Of a stretch of DNA of 64,000 nucleotides, positions 50,487 through 57,851 are shown one piece after another (the stretch's first letter is position 1; each line of letters starts with the position of its first letter). The stretch is from contig CAWKCE010000004.1 in NCBI GenBank assembly GCA_963848085.1, positions 442,025 through 506,024 on the forward strand, given 5' to 3'. Source of the DNA: CAWKCE01 sp032127035 (GTDB lineage Bacteria > Actinomycetota > Actinomycetes > JAHEKZ01). The position numbers and the translations under genes were made by a program. The notes under the pieces were generated by a model. It saw only the letters and a list, made by a program, of their open reading frames with translations, was not told where the DNA came from and did not search any database.

Positions 50487-51455
50487 TCCGACGTTATGTC
50501 AACTGAGGCGACCCGGTCGGTCGAGGGTGTCGCCGCCGAGGTGGACCGCGCGATTCGGACCTATCTGGAGCACCTCGCCGTGGAGCGGGGGTTGTCGCAC
50601 CACACGCTGTCGGCGTACCGACGCGACCTCCGCCGATACCAGGCGTTCCTGGCCGACCACGGCATCACTCGACTGGCGGACGTCACGGTGGTCGTTGTTG
50701 GCGACTTCCTGATCGACCTGCGCGAGGGGTCCCCGGCCCAGCCGGCGCTGGCCGCGTCGTCGGCTGCCCGCACGCTGGTGGCGGTCCGGGGCTTCCACCG
50801 GTTCGCCCTGGCCGAGGGACTGGCCGCCGCCGACCCGTCGGCCGAGGTTCATCCGCCGACGCCGGCGCGTCGGCTGCCGAAGGCGCTTCCGGTCAGCGAT
50901 GTGGCAGCGGTGCTGGACGCGGTGGCCGACGACGAGACTCCCCGCGGACTGCGCGACCGCGCCCTCCTCGAGCTGCTGTACGCCACCGGGGCGCGGATCT
51001 CTGAGGTGGTGGGGCTCGACGTGGACGACGTTGCGGACCTGTCGCCGGGGACGCTGCTGCTGCGGGGGAAGGGGGGCAAGCAGCGCATGGTCCCGGTGGG
51101 TCGCTACGCCCAGGCTGCGGTGGCCGCGTATCTGACCCGGGGCCGGGCAGCGCTGGTGGGCACTACCGCATCGCCGGCGGTCTTTCTCAACGCCCGCGGC
51201 GGCCGGTTGTCCCGGCAGAGTGCGTGGGCGGTCCTGGGAGCGGCCGCCGAGCGAGCCAACATCCGCACGCCGGTGTCACCGCACACGTTGCGGCACAGCT
51301 TCGCCACGCACCTGCTCGACGGCGGAGCCGATGTCCGGGTGGTGCAGGAGCTGCTCGGTCACGCGTCGGTTGCGACCACCCAGGTGTACACGTTGGTGAC
51401 GGTGGACCGTCTGCGTGAGGTCTATGCGGCAGCGCATCCACGAGCGCTCGCCTGA
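50484..51455 (+). CDS. xerD: Tyrosine recombinase XerD
   Basis: Resolves chromosome dimers at dif together with XerC. The 323-residue protein has the N-terminal SAM-like core-binding domain (about 22-115, VERGLSHHTLSAYRRDLRRYQAFL) and the catalytic domain with Arg171 (ATGARISE), Lys196 in LRGKGGKQR, His267/Arg270 (HTLRHSF), His293 (LGHAS) and the nucleophile Tyr302. Linkage to parA-scpA-scpB is standard for actinobacterial xerD. The ATG at 50484 gives an 18-residue polar tail before the fold. Confidence 0.95.
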   Translation: MSDVMSTEATRSVEGVAAEVDRAIRTYLEHLAVERGLSHHTLSAYRRDLRRYQAFLADHGITRLADVTVVVVGDFLIDLREGSPAQPALAASSAARTLVAVRGFHRFALAEGLAAADPSAEVHPPTPARRLPKALPVSDVAAVLDAVADDETPRGLRDRALLELLYATGARISEVVGLDVDDVADLSPGTLLLRGKGGKQRMVPVGRYAQAAVAAYLTRGRAALVGTTASPAVFLNARGGRLSRQSAWAVLGAAAERANIRTPVSPHTLRHSFATHLLDGGADVRVVQELLGHASVATTQVYTLVTVDRLREVYAAAHPRALA

Positions 51456-51477
51456 CGCGGACTGAGCGGCCGGCCTT

Positions 51478-51505
51478 GCCCGGGCACGGCCCGGGCGCCT
51501 AGAGT
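51478..51505 (+). terminator. xerD terminator next to the parA promoter
   Basis: GCCCGGGC at 51478-51485 and 51489-51496 form an 8-bp stem with a three-base loop. Four bases later TAGAGT (51500-51505) is a probable -10 box of the parA operon, giving a leader of about 50 bases with AGAGAGG before the GTG at 51561. Confidence 0.55.
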
Positions 51506-51560
51506 CAGCCGATCGGAAGTGCCGATGTATCGGGGAATCCCCAGAGAGGTTTAGAGATCT

Positions 51561-52463
51561 GTGGCTAAGTCGACAATGCCGGTGACCGTCCCCGGTCCGG
51601 CCCACTCGCGCGGGGAGACCGTCGACGGCTCGCCCCAGGTGGGCCCCACCGGGCGTCCCCTGCCGACCTTCTCGGTCCCGGAACCGCTGCTGGAGCACGG
51701 TCCGGCGCACGTCATCGCGATGTGCAACCAGAAAGGCGGGGTCGGCAAGACCACGACCACCATCAACCTCGGCGCGGCACTCGCCGAGTGCGGGCGACGG
51801 GTGCTCCTGGTCGACTTCGACCCGCAGGGGGCGCTGTCGGTCGGACTGGGAGTGAACCCCCACGAGCTCGACCAGACGGTGTACGACCTGCTCATGGACC
51901 GTGGCGTCACCGCCGACGACATCCTGCTCAAGACCAACGTGGCCGGGCTGGACCTGCTGCCCAGCAACATCGACCTGTCGGCGGCCGAGGTCCAGCTGGT
52001 CGGGGAGGTAGCCCGCGAGCAGACACTGGTCCGGGTCCTGGCGCCGATCCTGGTCGACTACGACTACGTGCTCATCGACTGCCAGCCGTCGTTGGGCCTG
52101 CTCACGGTGAACGCGCTCACCGCAGCGCACGGGGTGATCATCCCGTTGGAGTGCGAGTTCTTCGCCCTCCGCGGCGTCGCCCTCCTCATGGACACCATCG
52201 CGAAAGTGCAAGAAAGGCTTAACCCTCAACTTGAACTTGAGGGCATTCTGGCGACCATGTACGACTCTCGGACGTTGCACGGCCGCGAGGTACTGTCGCG
52301 GGTCGTCGAGGCGTTCGGCGACGGCGTCTTCCACACCGTGATCGCCCGGACCGTCCGGTTCCCGGAGACCACCGTGGCGGGGGAGCCGATCACGACCTAC
52401 GCCGGCCGGTCGACCGGCGCCGCCGCCTATCGCCAGCTCGCCCTGGAGGTGCTCGCCCGATGA
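51561..52463 (+). CDS. ParA/Soj-family ATPase
   Basis: A 300-residue chromosome-partitioning-type ATPase. After a disordered tail of about 45 residues come the deviant Walker A CNQKGGVGKTTTTINL, A' LLVDFDPQGALSVGLG, and Walker B VLIDCQPSLGLLTVNAL. It has no adjacent parB; an RHH-like small protein follows instead, then scpAB. This is the second ParA type of actinobacteria, not the origin-linked one. Codons at 52203-52247 are AT-rich and rare, unlike the rest of the gene. GTG start. Confidence 0.9.
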   Translation: MAKSTMPVTVPGPAHSRGETVDGSPQVGPTGRPLPTFSVPEPLLEHGPAHVIAMCNQKGGVGKTTTTINLGAALAECGRRVLLVDFDPQGALSVGLGVNPHELDQTVYDLLMDRGVTADDILLKTNVAGLDLLPSNIDLSAAEVQLVGEVAREQTLVRVLAPILVDYDYVLIDCQPSLGLLTVNALTAAHGVIIPLECEFFALRGVALLMDTIAKVQERLNPQLELEGILATMYDSRTLHGREVLSRVVEAFGDGVFHTVIARTVRFPETTVAGEPITTYAGRSTGAAAYRQLALEVLAR

Positions 52464-52846
52464 GTCGACGTGCTGCTCTGCCCGGGGCCGACGAGCTGTT
52501 CCGTGCCACCTCGGCCGCGGCCGCGCTGACCGAGGTGACGGTGCCCGAGGCCGGGCCGACCTCCGAGGCGGTCACACAGCCGGCTGCGACGCGTCCGCCG
52601 CTGCGACGCGTCGGCGGGGACGCGGTCGCCCCGTCCGGACGGGAGAGGCACGACCAGAAGATCACCGTCTACCTGTCCGCGGACGAGCTGGTGGCCCTGG
52701 ACGAGGCCAAGTCAGCGCTGTTCCGCGACCACCAGCTCAAGGTCGACCGGGGACGGATCGTCCGCGAGGCCATGGCGGTCGTTCTGGCCGACCTGACGGC
52801 CAAGGGTGACCACGGGATCCTCGTCCGCCGGCTCCGCGAGCACTGA
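52460..52846 (+). CDS. RHH-like small partner of ParA
   Basis: A 128-residue protein overlapping parA by four bases. A disordered N-terminal 60 residues lead into KITVYLSADELVALDEAKSALFRDHQLKVDRGRIVREAMAVVLADL, which fits a ribbon-helix-helix DNA-binding unit with a short beta strand then two helices. Small RHH proteins serve as ParB-like centromere binders in some plasmid systems, so it could link ParA to DNA or to the SMC loader genes that follow. This role is inference. Confidence 0.7.
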   Translation: MSRRAALPGADELFRATSAAAALTEVTVPEAGPTSEAVTQPAATRPPLRRVGGDAVAPSGRERHDQKITVYLSADELVALDEAKSALFRDHQLKVDRGRIVREAMAVVLADLTAKGDHGILVRRLREH

Positions 52847-52885
52847 GCGTCGCGTGCCTGGTGCGGCACCCCCGCCGCACTCGGC

Positions 52886-52900
52886 TACCGTGCCTGCGTG
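52886..52900 (+). promoter_or_regulatory. Leaderless promoter of scpA
   Basis: TACCGT at 52886-52891 ends six bases before the GTG start at 52898; no ribosome site is present. Confidence 0.5.
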
Positions 52901-53809
52901 ACCGACACGACGGCCGTCGCCACGCCCCCAGGGCCTGCCCAGGGGGCGTCCTCCGGGGACGCTGACGGCTTCCGGGTGCACCTGGCGGTCTTCGAGGGGC
53001 CGTTCGACCTGCTGCTGGGGCTGATCTCCAAGCACCAGCTGGATGTCACCGAGGTTGCGCTGTCGCAGGTGACCGACGAGTTCATCGCCTACATCAAGGG
53101 CCTGGGGGAGACCTGGGACCTGGAGCGGACCACGCACTTCCTGGTGGTCGCCGCGACGCTGCTGGACCTCAAGGCCGCTCGGCTGCTGCCCGCCGGTGAC
53201 GTGGAGGACGAGGAGGACCTCGCCCTGCTGGAGGCACGGGACCTGCTGTTCGCCCGCCTCCTGCAGTACCGCGCCTACAAGGAGGCCGCCGCCGAGCTGA
53301 AGTCCCGCATGGCCACCGCCGGGCGCCGGCACCCCCGCGCGGTCGGGCTCGAGCCCCAGCTCGCCACCCTGCTGCCGGAGGTCCTGCTGGGAGTGGGGCC
53401 GCAGCGGCTGGCCGACATCGCCGCTCGCGCATTGGCCCCCAAGCCGGTGCCCACGATCGGCATCGACCACATCCACGCCCCGCAGGTGAGCGTTCGGGAG
53501 CAGGCCGCGCTCCTCGTCGACCGGCTGCGTCGGGCTCGCACCGCGACCTTCCGTGCCTTGGTGGGCGACGCGGAGGACACCGTGATGGTGGTGGCCCGGT
53601 TCCTGGCGCTGCTGGAGCTGTTCCGGGAGTCTGCCGTCGCGTTTGACCAGGTCACCCCGCTCGGTGAGCTCACCGTGCGCTGGACCGGAGCGGAAGAGGG
53701 CGAGCTCGACGTGCACGACGAGTTCGACGAGAAGTACGGCGAAGACCACGAGGCGGCCGAGCACTCACTGTCCAGTGGGCCTCCGGCTGAGGAGGCCATG
53801 GATGAGTGA
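52898..53809 (+). CDS. scpA: Segregation and condensation protein A
   Basis: Kleisin subunit of the SMC-ScpAB condensin. The 303-residue protein opens its fold with FRVHLAVFEGPFDLLLGLISKHQLDVTEVALSQVTDEF, followed by FLVVAATLLDLKAARLLP and LLQYRAYKEAAAEL, and closes with a winged-helix-like C terminus (VARFLALLELFRESAVAF). The last 40 residues are acidic. Overlaps scpB by eight bases. Confidence 0.95.
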   Translation: MTDTTAVATPPGPAQGASSGDADGFRVHLAVFEGPFDLLLGLISKHQLDVTEVALSQVTDEFIAYIKGLGETWDLERTTHFLVVAATLLDLKAARLLPAGDVEDEEDLALLEARDLLFARLLQYRAYKEAAAELKSRMATAGRRHPRAVGLEPQLATLLPEVLLGVGPQRLADIAARALAPKPVPTIGIDHIHAPQVSVREQAALLVDRLRRARTATFRALVGDAEDTVMVVARFLALLELFRESAVAFDQVTPLGELTVRWTGAEEGELDVHDEFDEKYGEDHEAAEHSLSSGPPAEEAMDE

Positions 53810-54413
53810 GACACCTGGTGTCGACGAGCAGTCTGAGCACCTGGACGCACCGATGGAGGCGGACGAGCCGGTCGCAGACCTGCCGCTGCGGCCGGCCCTC
53901 GAGGCGGTGCTGATGGTCGTGGACGAACCGGTGACGTCGATGACGCTGGCACAGGTGCTCGAGCGCACCGTGCCCGAGGTCGAGGCGGCGCTGTCCGACC
54001 TGGCCGCGGCATATCTGGCGGAGGAACGCGGGTTCGAGCTGCGGGCCGTCGCCGGCGGCTGGCGCATGTACTCGGCGGCCCGGTACGCCCCAGCGGTGGA
54101 GGCGTTCGTCCTCGACGGCCAGCATGCCCGGCTCACCCAGGCCGCCCTGGAGACCGTCGCCGTGGTCGCCTACCGGCAGCCGGTCACCCGCGCGCGGGTG
54201 TCAGCGGTGCGCGGTGTCAACGTCGACGCCGTGATGCGGACTCTGGTGTCGCGGGGGTTGGTGGAGGAGTGTGGGAGCGAGCCGGACACGGGGGCACACC
54301 TGTACCGCACCACCGGATACTTCCTGGAAAGGCTGGGGATCGACACCGTGGAGGAACTTCCGGCGCTGGCCCCCTATCTGCCCGACATCGAGTCACTGGA
54401 CGATGCCTCGTGA
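53802..54413 (+). CDS. scpB: Segregation and condensation protein B
   Basis: Second non-SMC subunit of condensin, built of two winged helices. The 203-residue protein contains PALEAVLMVVDEPVTSMTLAQVL, ERGFELRAVAGGWRMYSAARYAP and LTQAALETVAVVAYRQPVTRARVSAVRGVNVDAVMRTL, all typical. The ATG at 53802 lies inside the last scpA codons after GAGGAGG. The stop overlaps rluB by four bases. Confidence 0.95.
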   Translation: MSETPGVDEQSEHLDAPMEADEPVADLPLRPALEAVLMVVDEPVTSMTLAQVLERTVPEVEAALSDLAAAYLAEERGFELRAVAGGWRMYSAARYAPAVEAFVLDGQHARLTQAALETVAVVAYRQPVTRARVSAVRGVNVDAVMRTLVSRGLVEECGSEPDTGAHLYRTTGYFLERLGIDTVEELPALAPYLPDIESLDDAS

Positions 54414-55204
54414 CTCACCCTCAAGATGAGGTCGAGACCTTCAGCACTCCTATTCGGTTGCAGAAGGTGCTGGCAGCAGCCGGGGCGGGCAGTCGGCGGG
54501 CGTGCGAGCAGCTCATCTCGGCCGGCCGGGTGAGCGTGGACGGGAAGGTGGTCACGACGCTGGGCTCCCGCGTCGATCCCGAGCGCGCCGTCGTCCGGGT
54601 GGACGGCCAGATCGTGTCCGTGGCCCCGAACCGCGTGTATCTGGCGTTGAACAAGCCGCGCGGCGTCCTGAGCACGATGAGTGACGACCAGGGCCGCCGG
54701 TGCGTCGGGGACCTGGTTGCGGAGAAGTCCCAGCGGCTGTTCCACGTGGGGCGCCTCGACGCTGACACTGAGGGGCTGCTGCTGCTCACCAACGACGGCG
54801 ACCTGGCCCACCGGCTCACCCACCCCAGCTTCGGGGTGGCGAAGGTCTACCTGGCGGAGGTGGCGGGGCCCATTCCCAAGGACTTGGGCCGCCGGCTCCG
54901 GGACGGGATCGTCCTCGAGGACGGAACGGTCACGGTGGACCGGTTCCGAGTGGTGGCTGGCAGCGGGCGCCGGGTGCAGGTCGAGATCACCGTTCACGAA
55001 GGCAGGAAGCACGTGGTCCGTCGACTTCTGGCCGAGGTGGGTCACCCGGTCCAGCGGCTGGTGAGGGTCGCGGTGGGTCCGGTCCGGCTGGGGGACCAGC
55101 GTCCCGGATCGGTCCGCGTGCTGTCGTCGACCGAGGTCTCGCAGCTGCTCACGGCGGTGGCCGTCGAGAGTGTGGATACTGTCGATAAACCGGCTAAACG
55201 TTAA
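54410..55204 (+). CDS. rRNA pseudouridine synthase (RluB/RsuA family)
   Basis: A 264-residue protein with an N-terminal S4 domain (about 14-70, IRLQKVLAAAGAGSRRACEQL) and a pseudouridine synthase domain holding the catalytic aspartate in VGRLDADTEGLLLLTNDG and the closing motif GRKHVVRRLLAEVGHPV. In the scpAB neighbourhood this is the RluB-type enzyme acting on 23S rRNA; the exact uridine is inferred from family knowledge. The last 15 codons become AT-rich. Confidence 0.92.
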   Translation: MTHPQDEVETFSTPIRLQKVLAAAGAGSRRACEQLISAGRVSVDGKVVTTLGSRVDPERAVVRVDGQIVSVAPNRVYLALNKPRGVLSTMSDDQGRRCVGDLVAEKSQRLFHVGRLDADTEGLLLLTNDGDLAHRLTHPSFGVAKVYLAEVAGPIPKDLGRRLRDGIVLEDGTVTVDRFRVVAGSGRRVQVEITVHEGRKHVVRRLLAEVGHPVQRLVRVAVGPVRLGDQRPGSVRVLSSTEVSQLLTAVAVESVDTVDKPAKR

Positions 55205-55531
55205 ACAGTTTGATCGATGAACCGTATTGTCGGCGAGGTGGCGGTTCGTGGAAGTGATCGCTTTGTCGACAGATTCACGATGCCTGGTGCTTGCACGTCT
55301 GACGTGGCGATCCCTCGGATTGACGTCTGGGCAGGTCAGGGACCAGCTGACGGGGTCGATCGACGGGACCATCGATATGTCGATAACAGCGGGCGGTCCT
55401 GGGCAGAGCACCGGCCCGTGCCTGTTGGCCGATGAGTCCATGAGTCGACTCATCGGTATGACGATGACTCGGCACGTCGGCTTCACCACATGACGCCTCG
55501 TCGCTAGGGTGACCGCCGGAGGTGATGGCCG
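55205..55531 (+). promoter_or_regulatory. rluB-aroH intergenic region
   Basis: 327 bases without a convincing gene; short overlapping frames (from 55217 and 55227) have mixed codon use. It holds repeats of TGTCGAYA (55264-55271, 55378-55385, plus 55180-55187 inside rluB). A perfect 14-bp palindrome ATGAGTCGACTCAT lies at 55440-55453, nested in a possible hairpin CCGATGAGT (55429-55437)/ACTCATCGG (55448-55456). A promoter TTCACC (55482-55487), 17 bases, TAGGGT (55505-55510) lies just before aroH. The palindrome is centred about 70 bases upstream of the start of transcription. Confidence 0.6.
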
Positions 55532-55894
55532 GTGGCGGTCCGTGCGGTGCGTGGGGCGACCCAGCTTCACGCTGACGACCGCGACGAGATGGTTGCTGCC
55601 GTCGTGGAGCTGGTGACCGAGGTCTTGACTCGCAACGAGCTCACCACCGATCAGCTGATCAGCGTCATCTTCACCAGCACCTCCGACCTGACGGTGGAGT
55701 TCCCGGCTGCGGCCGCGCGCACGTTGGGCATCGGGGACGTGCCCCTGCTGTGCGCCCAGGAGCTCGCAGTGGGTGGGGCACTGCCGCGGGTGGTTCGCCT
55801 CATGGCCCATGTCGAGACGCCGCTCGACCGCGCTGCCCTGCAGCACGTCTACCTGCGCGGGGCCGAGGTCCTCCGCCAGGACCTGGCCCAATGA
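55532..55894 (+). CDS. aroH: Chorismate mutase, AroH class
   Basis: Converts chorismate to prephenate. The 120-residue protein matches the trimeric AroH fold rather than the AroQ helical type: VRAVRGATQLHADDRDEMVAAVVELV, VISVIFTST-like segment LISVIFTSTSDLTVEFPAAAAR, and HVYLRGAEVLRQDL with the active-site Arg. GTG start with GGAGG nine bases upstream. Coupled by ATGA to tyrA, which uses its product. Confidence 0.93.
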   Translation: MAVRAVRGATQLHADDRDEMVAAVVELVTEVLTRNELTTDQLISVIFTSTSDLTVEFPAAAARTLGIGDVPLLCAQELAVGGALPRVVRLMAHVETPLDRAALQHVYLRGAEVLRQDLAQ

Positions 55895-57060
55895 GCCCGA
55901 GCGGGGTGGCCCCGGCCGACGGCCCCGCTGTCGACCGGGTGCTGGTCGTCGGTGCCGGCATGTTGGGGACGTCGGTCGGGCTGGCACTGCAGGGGGCGGG
56001 GGTAGCAGTGTGGCTGACCGACGCCGATCCACGTGCGGAGGCGCTGGCATCTGACCTGGGGGCAGGGACGGCGGGCCTACCGGACAGCGACCCGACCGTG
56101 GTGGTAGCGGCCGTTCCACCGCACGCGCTCTCCGATGTCATTCGGCACCATTTTCGTCTTTATCCGCACGCAATATTTACTGATGTTGGCAGCGTCAAGA
56201 CTGAACTTCAGGTAGAGATCGAGAATTCTGATCCAGATTTGGCGCCTGTGTTCGTCGGGGGCCACCCGATGGCCGGCCGGGAGCGATCCGGTCCGGAGGC
56301 GGCACGGGCCGACCTGTTCGAGGGACGGACCTGGGTGCTCACCCCGGGGCCGCAGGTGGCGGAGCGGGTCGTGTCCGTCGTCCGCGACCTGGTGGTGGCG
56401 ATGGGAGCGGTACCAGTCGTCCTGACGCCCGAGGACCACGACCGAGCCGTCGCACTGGTGTCGCACCTGCCTCAGGTGGCCGCCAGCCTGGTGGCCAGTC
56501 GGTTGGCCGACGCCGACGACGCGGCGTTGGAGCTCGCCGGACCTGGCCTGCGGGACACCACGCGCATCGCGGCTTCCGACACCGAGCTGTGGACGGAGAT
56601 CCTGCGTGGCAACGCTGGTCCGGTACACGCGGTTCTGGCCGACCTTGTCGTGGATCTTGACCGGGTGGTGGCGGCGCTGGCCCGGCTGGCGGACCCCGAA
56701 CCGGATCCAGGTACTGGTCGAGGAGACGAGAACTCGATAAGACCATCTGTCGACAAGTCGGCCGCGGTATCGCAGCTGCGGGCAGTGCTCTCAGCCGGTC
56801 GTTCCGGCCGCGCCCGCATCCCGGGCAAGCACGGCGGTCGCGCGGTGCGGTACGCCGTCGTGCCAGTGGTGATCCCCGACGAACCGGGCGCGCTGGCCCG
56901 GTTGTTCCTCGCCGCGGGTGAGGCTGGAGTGAACTTGGAGGACGTGGCGATCGAGCACTCGCCGGGCCAGCCGGTGGGGTTGGTGGAGCTGTCGGTGGCA
57001 CCGGACCGGGTCGACGCGCTGGTGGCCGCACTACGGAACGGCGGGTGGGGCGTCCACTGA
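55891..57060 (+). CDS. tyrA: Prephenate dehydrogenase with ACT-like tail
   Basis: Oxidises prephenate toward tyrosine with NAD(P). The 389-residue protein has the nucleotide-binding VLVVGAGMLGTSVGLALQGAG, the conserved FTDVGSVKTEL and GGHPMAGRERSG, and a helical dimerisation domain (about 180-280). A C-terminal ACT-like domain (about 325-385, VVIPDEPGALARLFLAAGEAGVNLED) suggests tyrosine feedback. Codons between 56134 and 56246 are strikingly AT-rich, although they encode the most conserved part of the enzyme. Confidence 0.94.
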   Translation: MSPSGVAPADGPAVDRVLVVGAGMLGTSVGLALQGAGVAVWLTDADPRAEALASDLGAGTAGLPDSDPTVVVAAVPPHALSDVIRHHFRLYPHAIFTDVGSVKTELQVEIENSDPDLAPVFVGGHPMAGRERSGPEAARADLFEGRTWVLTPGPQVAERVVSVVRDLVVAMGAVPVVLTPEDHDRAVALVSHLPQVAASLVASRLADADDAALELAGPGLRDTTRIAASDTELWTEILRGNAGPVHAVLADLVVDLDRVVAALARLADPEPDPGTGRGDENSIRPSVDKSAAVSQLRAVLSAGRSGRARIPGKHGGRAVRYAVVPVVIPDEPGALARLFLAAGEAGVNLEDVAIEHSPGQPVGLVELSVAPDRVDALVAALRNGGWGVH

Positions 57061-57155
57061 GGTGCGACGTCGGCCGGGAGGTGTGGGTCCCGGTACCCTG
57101 ACGTGCCGCATCGACCCCGAACCGCCGGGTCGGTGCACTCGTCCCTGGAGCTGCC

Positions 57156-57851
57156 GTGTCTGCACCCCTGCCCACGCCGACCGGCGTGGTCGTGGCGGTC
57201 GACGGCCCGTCCGGATCGGGAAAGTCGAGCACCGCCCGTGGCGTGGCACGCGAGCTCGGCTACCGATACCTCGACACCGGCGCCATGTACCGCGCCATGA
57301 CGTGGTGGATGCTCCACCACGATGTCGACGTTCAGGACCGGGAGGCGGTGGCGGGCCAGGCGGACCGGCCGGTCCTCACCGTCTCCACCGATCCGGACGT
57401 GCCGCACGTCGAGGTGGACGGCCACGACGTCACCGCCGAGATCCGTGAGCCCACCGTGACCCGGGCGGTGAGCGCCGTGAGCGCGGTGCCCGAGGTGCGA
57501 GCCCGGCTGGTCGGTATCCAGCAGACAGCCATGGCCGGTGGGGGAATCGTCGTCGAGGGGCGCGACATCGGGACCGTCGTGGCACCGGATGCCCGCGTGA
57601 AGGTGTACCTGGTCGCGTCCACGCCGGTCCGGGCGGCTCGGCGGGCCGCCGACCTGGCCCACCACGCGGCAACGGTGGAGGCTACCCATGCCTCGTTGGA
57701 ACGGCGCGATGCCATGGACTCGACGCGCGAGATCTCTCCGCTGACCCAGGCGAAGGACGCGGTGGAAATCGACAGCACGTCGAAGACGCTCGACGAGGTC
57801 GTGGCAGCGGTCGTCGACTTGGTTCGCTCGGCCCCCGCGGGCGACGCCTGA
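57156..57851 (+). CDS. cmk: Cytidylate kinase
   Basis: Phosphorylates CMP and dCMP. The 231-residue protein has the P-loop VDGPSGSGKSS (16-25), YLDTGAMYRAMTWW at the CMP site, and GGIVVEGRDIGTVVAPDA and RRDAMDSTREISPL. It lies in the conserved aroH/tyrA-cmk-der order. A TACCCT (57094-57099) in the 95-base gap may be its own -10 box. GTG start; the stop overlaps der by one base. Confidence 0.95.
   Translation: MSAPLPTPTGVVVAVDGPSGSGKSSTARGVARELGYRYLDTGAMYRAMTWWMLHHDVDVQDREAVAGQADRPVLTVSTDPDVPHVEVDGHDVTAEIREPTVTRAVSAVSAVPEVRARLVGIQQTAMAGGGIVVEGRDIGTVVAPDARVKVYLVASTPVRAARRAADLAHHAATVEATHASLERRDAMDSTREISPLTQAKDAVEIDSTSKTLDEVVAAVVDLVRSAPAGDA

Noticed and set aside
55217..55493. Overlapping short frames (72 and 88 codons) in the rluB-aroH gap
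   Set aside because: Mixed codon use, no ribosome site and no recognisable domain; the region is better explained as regulatory DNA.
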